From assembly GCA_032622095.1 (NCBI GenBank), contig CP136067.1:177416556-177480555 (forward strand): DNA of 64,000 bases, given 5' to 3'. Shown here piece by piece: positions 54,856-64,000 of this stretch. Made by a program: the position numbers and the translations under genes. Position 1 is the stretch's first letter. The number at the start of each line of letters is the position of its first letter. The notes under the pieces are model-generated. The model was not told the DNA's origin. It ran no database searches and saw nothing but the letters and a program-made list of their open reading frames with translations. Source of the DNA: Siphonodentalium dalli (taxonomy: Eukaryota > Mollusca > Scaphopoda > Gadilida > Siphonodentaliidae).

Positions 54856-55652
54856 GCATCGCTCCCGTTATTCCGCTGTACAATCACAAAGAAATAAAAC
54901 ATTCTATCAGAGGTCGTTTCGAAATTGAGATTATATTGTGCACGATATTCATTTTCTCATCATTTCAAATCAACTGATGACAACAGAGGACAAGCTACAT
55001 GCAACTTCATATAGCCCGACTTGCTCAACTCATGTTTCGGCTACATAGTTTGAAATCAAAATACTTATGGGTTGTTGATTATACTAATTTTCTTCAACCA
55101 CCTGTATTATCGGATTATTCAATTAGCTATATGGATGTCTGAAGACGGAACTCTGTTGTATTAACGAGCATGCACGCAGATATACGAATATTGCGTTTTT
55201 CTGGGACTGCCATGATGCCGGTCGTGGTCAACCCAATGCTTTTAGTTTGACGGATATTGACAACAAGCATGACTGCTGGCATCGGTGATGATAACTGTTA
55301 TGGCGTTATAACGAACCCACACTTCGTTACTAATATACATGTATACCACATCAAGGGTCAAACGTATACATTGTTACACTGGTGACGTATCTTTAAAATC
55401 ATTAAAACCATTAATAAGCATTATTCCTCTTTCTACTCTTCATCTTCCTACCCTCTCTTTCTTTCTCTCTCGCTCATTCTGTCGCTCTCTCTCTCTTCCT
55501 CGCTATTCCTCTCCTCTGCCACAGTTCCTTACAATCCATCGTATACTCTTCACACCTCCTAACGTCACATCTACCTATCATACAATTTCAATACATTGTA
55601 ACGAACATATAATCAATTAGCCACTAAATACCCAATCAAATAGCAACGACCA
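54853..55652. other. unassigned DNA with a pyrimidine-rich tract
   Basis: 55425-55520 is strongly CT-rich on +. No gene recognised. Confidence 0.3.
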
Positions 55653-55653
55653 G

Positions 55654-55723
55654 ATACAAGATATTGGTCCCATGCTGTCTGAATGAGATATTCATCAGAC
55701 AGCATGGTACCAATATCTTGTAT
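55654..55723. repeat. hairpin, about 29-bp arms
   Basis: Arms 'atacaagatattggtccc' plus 'atgctgtctga' and their inverse, with one mismatch and an 8-12-bp loop. Confidence 0.9.
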
Positions 55724-56380
55724 ACATATTACCATTTTAAGAATATAGGATATCATCTTTCTAAGTGAGCGGAACGACAAAAAAAAGCTTACAGCTTACT
55801 GTCGTCTCCGTTTCCAACCGATATAAACTGCCTGCAAATCTCCGATAACATACACCAACAATTTTATGTCAACTATACTATTAATTTGTTATGTGTATGT
55901 ATCTGTATGTATTGTCTTTGTGTTGGAATAAAGTATGTTTAAACAAAAAAAACGTATACATGAGCGAAAGGGAACAGTTTGAAAATGACAAAGATGATGA
56001 GAGTTTCTATGAGTGGATAAACATATATCACGCTATTCTAGCTTATCATTGTATGACGGTTACATATAAATGACACCAGCTAATACAGTCAATAACAATA
56101 ATAAATTCTGGGCTGTAAGGTGGAGTTTTAACGTCAGTGCTGAATATGAACAGCCCTGGAAGTATATGGATCAAAAGTTACAGAAAGTAGTGTTCGAAAG
56201 TCCGACATAATTTATAACTAACATGTACCTTAAAATCCGCCAAATTACTATTTGGTGATATACATGTACTATGTGTATCATATTTATGGATGTATTAGCT
56301 CAGTTTATATGATCGTTGCTTCAATTTACTTGAACAAATTCTCATTTCTCATGGAGGGCACATGTAATAATAGGAATAGC
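55724..56380. other. unassigned DNA; possible retroelement 3' end
   Basis: 'gttggaataaagtatgttt' followed by eight A (about 55922-55952, +) looks like a polyadenylated retroelement or processed-transcript end. A 37-codon frame starting at 55960 has no recognised features. Confidence 0.3.
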
Positions 56381-56520
56381 CCATCATAATGTCGCTAAAC
56401 TCAGACCATGCTTGAAAATCTGTCTCGATTTCCACCCGGACGTCGAACCCGCGCCCTCCTCGTGTGGATATGGTGCGATGGTGGCAACCCAACCTAACCA
56501 CATACATGTAGGCTGCGGCA
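56381..56520 (-). mobile_element. candidate tRNA-derived SINE
   Basis: On the - strand, TGGTTAGGTTGG (A-box-like, about 56488-56500) is followed about 50 bases later by GGTTCGACGTCC (B-box-like, about 56441-56453), a spacing close to that of tRNA genes. There is no closing acceptor stem, so it is not a functional tRNA. The body and tail are not defined. Confidence 0.4.
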
Positions 56521-56559
56521 ACATACCCTCGTGCAAATAGGTTCACAATGTACCTAAAT

Positions 56560-56860
56560 ATTCACATATAGGTCCATATTTGACTTATGTGATTCCGAAA
56601 TAAGCCCATAGTGGACTTTAACCGCTATTCCATTTATGGCGCGGGCCGCAGTGAAACACACTATAAAGAACGTGAATCGGGTAAGTAGTATCGCTGAAAA
56701 AGGGTAGATAGAATATGGCAAACATGAACTTGCTTCGTATGGAAATAGTCCCATACTGCTTTAAAAACCGCATTTTAGGTCCATATAGAGCGTACATTGA
56801 GGTTAAATAATGCCAACATGAGCTTATTTCGCTGTTTAAGATAAGCCCGTTATTTCCTTA
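56560..56860 (-). repeat. Fragments related to family E
   Basis: 'ccatttatggcgcgggccgc' and 'agtgaaacacac' (about 56630-56665), and similar wording again at 56830-56880, match the 'tttcactgtggcccgcgcca' segment of family E in inverse orientation. Partial and diverged. Confidence 0.45.
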
Positions 56861-57020
56861 TGCTGGCTGCGAGGACACATTAAAGGAAACGCCATCATCG
56901 AGACCCGATCTGCGTATCCTGAACCCCACAACCAGTTCATTCACAGTTTGCTCCGAAAGTTTGCATTTATCCATGCACAACAGGTCGATTGACCAGCATG
57001 TTAACAGAGCACTTACGTAC

Positions 57021-57184
57021 CTTATAAGTCGTCGGCAGTCGCACATGAAGTTGTTGAATGATCTCGCATAGTTCGAAGTCCATTTGGGCGAATGATACGT
57101 AGCAGATACAATACCAATGTGTATACAAACGGACGTGACAAACAGCAACGCCATCATCTTTGACGTCATATTCCGCCAATTAGT
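57021..57184 (-). CDS. candidate secreted-protein exon with signal peptide
   Basis: On the - strand an acceptor tttgtcaatttcag precedes 15 bases of 5' UTR and an ATG (57167-57169). The frame gives MTSK, then hydrophobic MMALLFVTSVCIHIGIVSA, a textbook signal peptide with a VSA cleavage site. A mature start TYHSPKWTSNYARSF and a C-x-C pair (FMCDCRRLI) follow. It ends after two bases of a codon at a strong donor, GTACGTAAGT (57011-57020). Length is 49 codons. The downstream exon was not found. It could be a small secreted peptide; family unknown. Longer readings through the acceptor upstream or the donor downstream are probably artefacts. Confidence 0.45.
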
Positions 57185-57826
57185 CTGAAATTGACAAACA
57201 TATTGCACGTAGTTGACGATGCCCCATCCTATGTGACAACATATAACTAACTGTGTAGTTTCCATACAAAGAATAAGAAGGAAACCACACGTTGAGGAGG
57301 TCATTAATCAGACGCATTAATGCTCATATATCGACTATCATATAGGTCCTAGTTTTAACAACTTAATTCATGATACGGTAAACATAATATAACGTTTTTT
57401 CACTTCTGTACGGAAAGTTAAGTGTCCAGCAATTGGCAAACTATTCTTAATATCCGTATATGTTATATCTTTGACTACATTTAAATCAATCAAGAAACGC
57501 TTTTCACAGTTCATAGCATACATGTATGTTGGATTGTCTCCTCATAATCTAACGTATGTCACCAGACGCCAGTTGTTTCGAAAATCTCTGGCCGAACATT
57601 TTTATATAACTGACATGGTTTGTCTGTGCTTGACGATTCTTACAGTTCCTGCTTCAAAACTTTACGCTCATTTTAGTTACCTTTCGCACAATGAACAACT
57701 ACTGATAGGAATTACGAATAGCAAACAGTAGTCTTTAATTTTTCGGACGGTCTAAAAACCTTCTTTTTTTTCATCACAATTGACGAGTATACGAGTCCAT
57801 TGTGAGAACATCGTGCCATACTTACA
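57185..57826. other. unassigned DNA
   Basis: Contains an 86-codon open frame on + (57471-57731) without recognised features, preceded in frame by an acceptor-like 'cgcttttcacag'. Not called. Confidence 0.3.
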
Positions 57827-58045
57827 GTGATGTGAAACACCCGGTAGGGTGATCAATTACAGCAGAATAATCTTGCTCAAATCGAGAAGTAATTATTTAC
57901 AATTGAGTGTAGTTCAGACGATGTTTTCTATGTATTGGTACGGTCGATTTGCTTGATATTATCGACGATGTTAGTAGAATGATACATTTACAGTTGACAG
58001 TTCCAACTACCAGAACAAGTCTATAATATGTCTTTAATTATGTTA
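57827..58045 (+). repeat. Interspersed repeat family I, copy 3
   Basis: Starts gtgatgtgaaacacccggta and 'gggtgatcaa' as at 13595, with an internal deletion, and continues with 'agacgatgttttctatg' to 'gaacaagtctataatatgtc'. Confidence 0.75.
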
Positions 58046-58345
58046 TCAGGTCATATGCAGTTGTGGACTCGATGATTGCATGCAAAGCTCTTAATCGTAA
58101 ATAGAAACTACGGATATGACAAACGACAACTGACAGAAAGAACCCAAATTCTAGTGACGTAGTACCCTTATTCGCAATTCATATTAGTAGTAGTTCATTC
58201 TGCGAACGGTGCCTATTCTATAAATTGTTCATTTACGAGGACGGCATTCTACTGATTGAAGTCTATTAATTTTGAATCTTGCTGCTCACCAGCATTCGAA
58301 ATTCCGAACTGTGTCATACTTTAACTAGTTGACGAGTATGTATAA

Positions 58346-58848
58346 TTAAAAGGCACGTGAGGCCTTAGTTGTCGAAAATATTCATATTTGTTCCAATCAC
58401 CGTAAACAGAAAAACATTAAAACGCATACAGTTTCGTTCATATATGCCATGACCATCGCGTAAACAGCATGTTATCATAAAGATTTACTATATTTTACCT
58501 AAGCAAGAGCCTGAGTGTGTTACAGAAGACAGCACAATGCTGCTGGCTAATCACACACAAATGGCATAAACGCTCTTTATTCGTTCCATATCAGGAATTC
58601 ACCAACAAAGAACGCTCTTTATGTTTACCATCATAATATAAACAAACACAAGAAAAGTAACTTTTTATGCTTTTGTTTACATAACAATGGTCAAATATAT
58701 GACAATAACATACTGTTTATGCGATATTTCTTATTTGTATACGGACAAAGTCTGTCTACATATTGTTGTTCTTTCTGTTTGTGGCGGTTTTTGACGGGTG
58801 GAAACATTTTCACAGGATACCCACCGCCAAGGCCAACCGTACCTTTAA
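58346..58848 (+). mobile_element. TTAA MITE family B1, complete copy
   Basis: 503 bp, TTAA at both ends. It carries two 'cgctctttat' motifs, 'cttttgtttacataaca' and 'ggcggtttttgacgggtgga'. It is the inverse of 39858-40358. Confidence 0.85.
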
Positions 58849-58963
58849 ATGGCGATTGTGCGAAACCAAATTTCTACGGTTTGATATTTTATAGCAGCAG
58901 AGTAATATATTCAACTTTATTGTATGGCATTACACAGCCTCTCCCTAATTGTCAACTGCCAAT

Positions 58964-59779
58964 CGGATTCGTCATCTCCAGTTTAAACTTCCGTGATTAA
59001 ACATCCGAGTTTTAAACCTGGTTTAAAACTACGTTAATGTGGCGTTTGTGGTAGTTCACTGGTCAGCTGATTGGCAACTATAATCGGTAAGATGATCATG
59101 CAGTCAAACTGCAATGCTACTAATATAAGCGAATCAAAAGCAGGTCGGTAGAATTGTTAATGGCATGCCACCAATTAACGCGATCGCGTACACGCTTGTA
59201 ACAGCTCACGCGTGAGAATGAATCAGTTGCGACATGATATATGCAACACCCAAGCAGACACTCACCTTAGACACGCAATCAATCGAGATTGAACTTATTA
59301 TGTAAGAATTGAAATCGCGGTCCAGAAAAGACGGATTCGTCACATTAGGTCTTGCTTCCCTAAACCGTGTTTTGATGAACCGTTGTATGGTTTACTTGTT
59401 GGATGAAGGTTATAAATCTCCAAACAATTATCACAATAGACAGAAATCTGATACTCATGCACGTTATAGGTGTGAGCGCTTCTCGCTTATATATTACCTA
59501 TACAAAATATGCTCGTTGTCATAATTGTATGGCGTTTGCGGTCGCTAAAACACGACGGTTCGCAATAATCATGTACGAATGTTTTGCTCAATGCTATACA
59601 CTATTTCTAACCATGATCTGTCGGGATATTCTTTTAAACTGAGGATGACGAATGCATCTCTTATACCTCCGGTCTCGAGTTTAAAGTATGCTTTTAGATG
59701 CCAAGCGGTGGCTTAAACTGGGGCTGATGAGGGGATTCTTTAAACCTGGAACCCGGTTTAAACTGGGATGACGAATCCG
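58964..59779. mobile_element. Inverted-repeat DNA element with GTTTAAAC ends
   Basis: Left end cggattcgtcatctccagtt plus 'taaac'; right end the inverse (gtttaaactgggatgacg plus 'aatccg'). 816 bp. Subterminal sequence on both sides repeats 'ttaaacctgg' and 'ggtttaaa'. Open frames of 71 and 79 codons inside show no transposase motif. Confidence 0.65.
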
Positions 59780-60061
59780 TCGAAACCTCACTTTTGACAG
59801 TGATTGTGTTCCAGTACTACCGCCGGCCCGGAAATAAACATTTACTTGTTATCAATGTCATTACCTCACTGGTAATATTCATTTCGAAATCTTCAACAAT
59901 GTTATGTGAAAATGTATTGTCTTAAAAGAAAGAAAGAAGGGGAGTAAAGAAGACTGTAATAAAACCCCACGGTTCGCTGACCGATCTTCTCTCTTCATCT
60001 ACATCACCTGTTTTATTTGTGTGTTGTTCAATGAGGATTGCCAATTTGTATAAATGTAAGA
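59780..60061. other. unassigned DNA
   Basis: No gene or repeat recognised. Confidence 0.3.
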
Positions 60062-60725
60062 AATAGAGGATCTCTAATGAGTCGCAATCCTATACGAAAT
60101 GTATTAACCGAGTGCACTAAATTCGATTCGAGCTAAACTTTAGCGAGGCTTGAATCGAAATTAGTGGACGAGGCTAATACATATGCATAATCCATTTTAA
60201 ATGTGTCCTGTCATGTTGATAAACTTGTTCAACCACCCTTATAAACCATGTTAATCTCACACCCTTATCACCCTTATAAACCATGTTTATCTCACACCCT
60301 TATCACCCTTATAAACCATGTTTATCTCACACCCTTATCACCCTTATAAACCATGTTAATCTCACACCCTTATCACCCTTATAAACCATGTTTATCTCAC
60401 ACCCTTATCGCCCTTATAAACCATGATTATCTCACACCCTTATCACCCTTATAAACCATGATTATCTCACACCCTTATCACCCTTATAAACCATGATTAT
60501 CTCACACCCTTATCACCCTTATAAACCATGATTATCTCACAATCAATACTAAATAACCCAACACAAATTGAATATCATAAATATCTTCTAATTAACATAA
60601 TAATATTGATCGATATCTTTCCGCTAAGCTCTTACGTCATTGTGCGTGTCGATAATACACGTGTGTTTTACTAAACATATGAAGTCGGGTTTATGGGCTA
60701 ATTATGTGGTAACACATATTGCACA
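60062..60725 (+). mobile_element. MITE family C, diverged copy invaded by a minisatellite
   Basis: The left terminal region (tagaggatctctaatgag, 'ttcgattcgagc', 'gtggacgaggctaatac') resembles the 34455 element. The 60600-60720 part matches its interior ('attatgtggtaacac' area). The two are separated by the 35-bp minisatellite. Confidence 0.55.
60228..60541 (+). repeat. 35-bp minisatellite, about nine units
   Basis: The unit is cacccttataaaccatgttt plus 'atctcacacccttat', exact 35-bp period with few substitutions. Confidence 0.95.
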
Positions 60726-61463
60726 TGTTAAAGATGTTTAACATTTACCGATATTGGACAACGGAAACATATGCTTATTTTTATCACGGGGATCATTTGA
60801 CATTTTAGGTGCATATGTCAAATTAAGTCATGGATAATTATGTGACCGTCAAGGCCTCTCACGAAATTTATCATGGGTTCGTTGACATGCATGATTGTCG
60901 GGTAATGACAACATCACTCTTATGGTGTCAAATCGAATTGGCTCCTTTAAGACCAGTTGGCGTATTTCTGATCGTATTCAAATATTCCCACACTCTATCT
61001 CCAGTTAACATTAGTATTCTAATCTTAAAACTATAAAACTCTCTTGGGTATCGGGAGGCGTGCAAGTGACCGTCCAACATATGTTTATAAAGCGGCATTG
61101 GATTAAATTACAGATCATTATGAAGTCAATACTTCCCATATCAGAATTTAAATCCGCTAACAAACTCATACTGTATTCATACCAATTAACCCATTACGTA
61201 TCGCCAAGGTTGATCTTCTACTCATTACGTTTTGCTACATTGCATTCTCTACCATATATATATATAATTGCATGATCGATCGTCCAGAATTGTGTTTGAC
61301 CGGGGCAATCCCCCATTCACTCACATATCATGCACGTATACGTTTTATTGATATGATCTCAATGCATGTTATCTACTTATATTAATTCCATGCGCACTAA
61401 GACAGTTCCCCAATAACGAACATTGGAAGACTCAGTGTGCGAATATGCAGCGGGCGATATGAC
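60726..61463. other. unassigned AT-rich DNA
   Basis: Open frames at 60830-61036 and 61060-61275 (+) without features; short (AT)n at 61251. Confidence 0.3.
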
Positions 61464-61545
61464 TAGCTATGGCATATTAATTATGATAACCAATTGTCAT
61501 CAAACTCCACCATAATAAATTGCCACACATACTATGCCATAGCTA
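61464..61545. repeat. short foldback
   Basis: 'tagctatggcata' (61464) and its exact inverse (61533-61545) with partial pairing inward. Confidence 0.7.
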
Positions 61546-61894
61546 CTGTGGTACGTGTGTCCGCAGCCAATATGTTGCCACCCTCGCAAAATTATCAGTT
61601 CTCTTTGAGACTTGGAAACTGGAAGTTCAACGATTACAGTCACGGATTTGAACTAGACATCTTTTCTTAACTTTAGGTAATAGCCAGGTTCAGCCAATCT
61701 GATGTGTAACGTGAAAAGTGTGTTGACATTGCCAACCGAAATCACCTGACTCGCGTGGTTTTTAATTCCATTATCAAAATATATAATAAAGAGCTTCCTG
61801 AAAATTAGCTCACGAATACGACAAGCTAATTAAATGCAACCAACATTATTCGTAAAGCGAAAGCGATAAGATAGGATAATTTATTTCCATTATA
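61546..61894. other. unassigned DNA
   Basis: Nothing recognised. Confidence 0.3.
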
Positions 61895-62402
61895 CACATA
61901 TATTTACATACTAAGTGTTATTATCACTAAATCCAGCATTCTGATTGGTCGGCGCCCACGTGGCTAGTTGCAGTTATTTATCGGTGAATGCGCAACAGCG
62001 TATAACTGCAAGCTCATAACAACATCGATACGTCATTTGGGTTTGGAAAGACGAACGAGTAATGTTTTGGGCGCATTTGGATTCGCGCAGGATTGACTTA
62101 ATAAATCATCGGATTTCAATTGTTCCTGTTAACTTTTGCCAATGGTGCTATGGGATATTTTGGGCTGGTTTTGACACGATACACTTTTCGATTTAAATAC
62201 ATTTACAAAAGTGGCTTTTTCGCTAAATGTATATAAATATAAGGATTAACTGTCATGTGGACTGTTTTTATGGAGATGTAACCGTGAGGTAAGTGGTCAT
62301 AACTTGTATGTAAAACCCTGCTTGTTTTACACAAGTTATGACCACTTACCTCACGGTTACATCTCCATAACAACAGTCCACATGACAGTTAATCCTTATA
62401 TA
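61895..62402. mobile_element. Element family D, copy 2 (uninterrupted)
   Basis: Collinear with 36780-37485 but without the nested foldback and with a single central hairpin. The terminal foldback arms (62243-62310 and 62325-62393) pair almost perfectly from 'aaggattaactgtcatgtgg'. The shared body contains 'gattggtcggcgcccacgtg'. Confidence 0.85.
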
Positions 62403-62559
62403 AATTCATAACATACATGTAGAAACGAGACAAACAATTACAAATTTCGTTAGTATATTGAGAGTGGACCGCTAACACTCACTCGAACGAACAAAATAAC
62501 GCGATGATAACACTACAAACATAAACGTGAACTACATGTGGTTTATATTTTATCATGAA

Positions 62560-62970
62560 TCTCGACTCTGGCTACGCCCGTATATATCATATTCCACCCC
62601 TCAAAACAAGTGAAGATTTTAATGTCCTGACTGGGAACTTTATAACTGTGAACATATAACGTTGGGAACATGTTTCTGTATTAATACATGTTCCACAGTA
62701 TATTTGGTATAAGCTCGATAATTTACGATTTCGCAATAAACATTGAATTAATATTACATAATCAAGCAATCTCGAACTGGGACCTTCAACTACAGCAAAA
62801 TAGATTATTAAGTAACAGGTATTAATCAAGGGATATGTTACATACGTTGTTTTTTCAATGTTAGAATGTTCCCCGTCAGACCATCACAAAGTTCCCAGGT
62901 TTTGAACCGGTGGAGTATGATCTCTACGGATGTAGCCAGAATTGAAATGCATGACACGATCTACATGTGG
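62560..62970. repeat. Family F element, uninterrupted copy
   Basis: Left 'atcatattccacccctcaaa' ... 'actgggaacttta', right 'gttcccaggttttgaaccgg' plus 'tggagtatgatctctacgg'. The 'atctcgaactgggacc'...'gtattaatcaaggg' segment (62768-62833) is the empty-site counterpart of the MITE at 3515-3955. Confidence 0.65.
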
Positions 62971-63232
62971 TTCTATTCCTAATTTCCTACATGAAATTCA
63001 GCCAATTTTAAATGGAAATTTTAGGAACGGACTCTTAAGTTCAAAGTTCTAAATTCTTGTTGCAGCAAGAATGCACATCTTAGTCACTAACCTTTACCAG
63101 TTCACCCGCCTGCAACTATTCCATTCCTGAAATTTATCCCAATGAGAACCAAGGCATATTTACACAAGGATCAAATTCGAGTTTCTGGAACACAATGTCG
63201 AGAATGTCTCTCTATATGTTACCTATTTCTAG

Positions 63233-63416
63233 ATATTCAGGTAACATTAACTACCAGCAAGCTGTGTTCACTATTATTCTGGACTTCTTGGCAGCGTCCG
63301 ATAATACAGAAACAATCCGCCATCGACATAACAGCCAAACTAGTACTTGTCATGTGACCCTTATTTCAGATTGTTATGGCGACAAGTGTCTGTTCCAACG
63401 ACATATGCTTATATAG
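63233..63416 (+). CDS. candidate terminal coding exon, unknown protein
   Basis: Acceptor with a good pyrimidine tract (tctctctatatgttacctat, then ttctag ending 63232). The exon's first base completes a codon; then 60 codons run to TAG at 63414-63416. The composition is protein-like (YSGNINYQQAVFTIILDFLA; DNTETIRHRHNSQTSTCHV; SDCYGDKCLFQRH), with three Cys. No domain recognised. An overlapping 71-codon frame is the main alternative. The upstream exon was not found. Confidence 0.3.
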
Positions 63417-64000
63417 ATGGTAATCGTGGACCGAGATCAGTTAATTTTACCAACAGATGAAGTTTTGTATACAAAACAATAGAACCAGACAGACAAGCCA
63501 TCAATCTGAATGTGTCAATTTAAAATTTTGATGACGCGTTCGATTCATCTTAATTTTATTGCGGGTCACATGTTACATTGAGCTTCGAGTCAAATAGTTT
63601 TCATTCCCCTAAGTCAAAGTACAACCGGGACCCTGGTACGGTATTTCTAAACGTCAAGTTACAGATATAAAATTTCACACTTTCAATATTGATACGTAGC
63701 GCGATCGCGGTCATGTGGGCTAATTGATCAATTGTCATATATAGCAGTCTCGTCGAAAAACTACGCATTTGTTACAAAAAGAATTTGAATAGTACAGTAT
63801 TAAAGATGAAGGTGCGTTGAACCTATATCTAAAGATACCCTGCCAGATTTGACACCATATATCCATTATCTGTATGCTGTCTATACCAGAACATAATTAT
63901 GTCGGAGCCATGAGCCCATTAAAATGAGGTTTTGATGACCATTTATCAACTTTCAAAATAGTCAATTTGAACATGTTTAAAAAAAATTGTCAGCCTATGA
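63417..64000. other. unassigned DNA to the window end
   Basis: No gene, repeat partner or signal recognised. Confidence 0.3.

Noticed and set aside
56430-56520. Functional tRNA gene on -
   Set aside because: A- and B-box-like motifs are present but no acceptor stem can be formed, so a tRNA-derived SINE is more likely.
56858-57304. 148-codon frame on - as one protein
   Set aside because: A good acceptor and donor lie inside it; the middle 49 codons with a signal peptide are the better candidate.
57471-57731. 86-codon frame on + after an acceptor-like site
   Set aside because: No domain and no partner exon; chance cannot be excluded.

Overview
The window is eukaryotic, almost certainly from a marine invertebrate. 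Coding sequence is split by introns with consensus GT...AG junctions, there are two APE-type non-LTR retrotransposons, and most of the rest is AT-rich DNA full of short inverted-repeat elements, minisatellites and poly(G)/poly(C) runs. Several repeats resemble types I associate with molluscs and other lophotrochozoans: the 'gggccataactctgg' tandem repeat, the 'gggggtatactgg...gtccgtccgt' element and the 'tgaccttgacctt' satellite. That placement is inference; no species is named.

The best host gene is on the + strand of the first 15 kb. Exon 7244-7510 encodes a signal-peptide core and a candidate amidation/cleavage site (DYPRI-GRR). Its donor is in phase with an acceptor at 15055, and joining the two exons completes a canonical 12-residue EF-hand loop across the junction, followed by a stop at 15136-15138. 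A possible first coding exon (5691-5727, with a TATA box at 5634) is proposed with lower confidence. Directly upstream of the signal-peptide exon lies an array of about 80-bp units, each carrying a copy of that exon's 3' splice site. A second candidate secreted-protein exon lies on the - strand (57021-57184). Weaker exon candidates are at 63233-63416, 50285-50346 and 43103-43330.

Mobile DNA dominates. A nearly intact LINE runs on the - strand (about 19.5-23.6 kb) with one homopolymer frameshift and one 0.26-kb insertion flanked by an 11-bp duplication. A decayed LINE lies on + (31.0-34.2 kb), and the 3' end of a third on - (37.65-38.3 kb). Both longer LINEs carry a 2A-like D-[I/V]-H-x-N-P-G-P motif before the endonuclease domain. 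Many MITE-like families end in TTAA. The most striking (copies at 3515, 11688, 15697, 40798 and 42576) has piggyBac-like CCCTTT termini and two inverted copies of a 69-bp near-perfect palindrome, which occurs 17 times in the window. Two of its insertions have a related unoccupied site elsewhere in the window that supports TTAA target duplication. Foldback elements are abundant, including a nested one with an 8-bp target duplication.

Tandem repeats: a higher-order array of about 309-bp monomers with a 1,750-bp near-identical duplication (24.7-29.3 kb), the gggccataactctgg array (29.3-30.1 kb), an exact 53-bp x 7 satellite (17.8-18.2 kb), a 35-bp minisatellite (60.2-60.5 kb), a two-unit minisatellite (45.5-45.8 kb), a 22-bp minisatellite (54.4-54.7 kb) and a 130-bp satellite bearing nuclear-receptor half-site-like motifs (49.5-50.0 kb). 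The 35-64 kb part holds no gene I can name; it is mainly repeats separated by unassigned AT-rich DNA. Repeat boundaries were read by eye and may be off by several bases.
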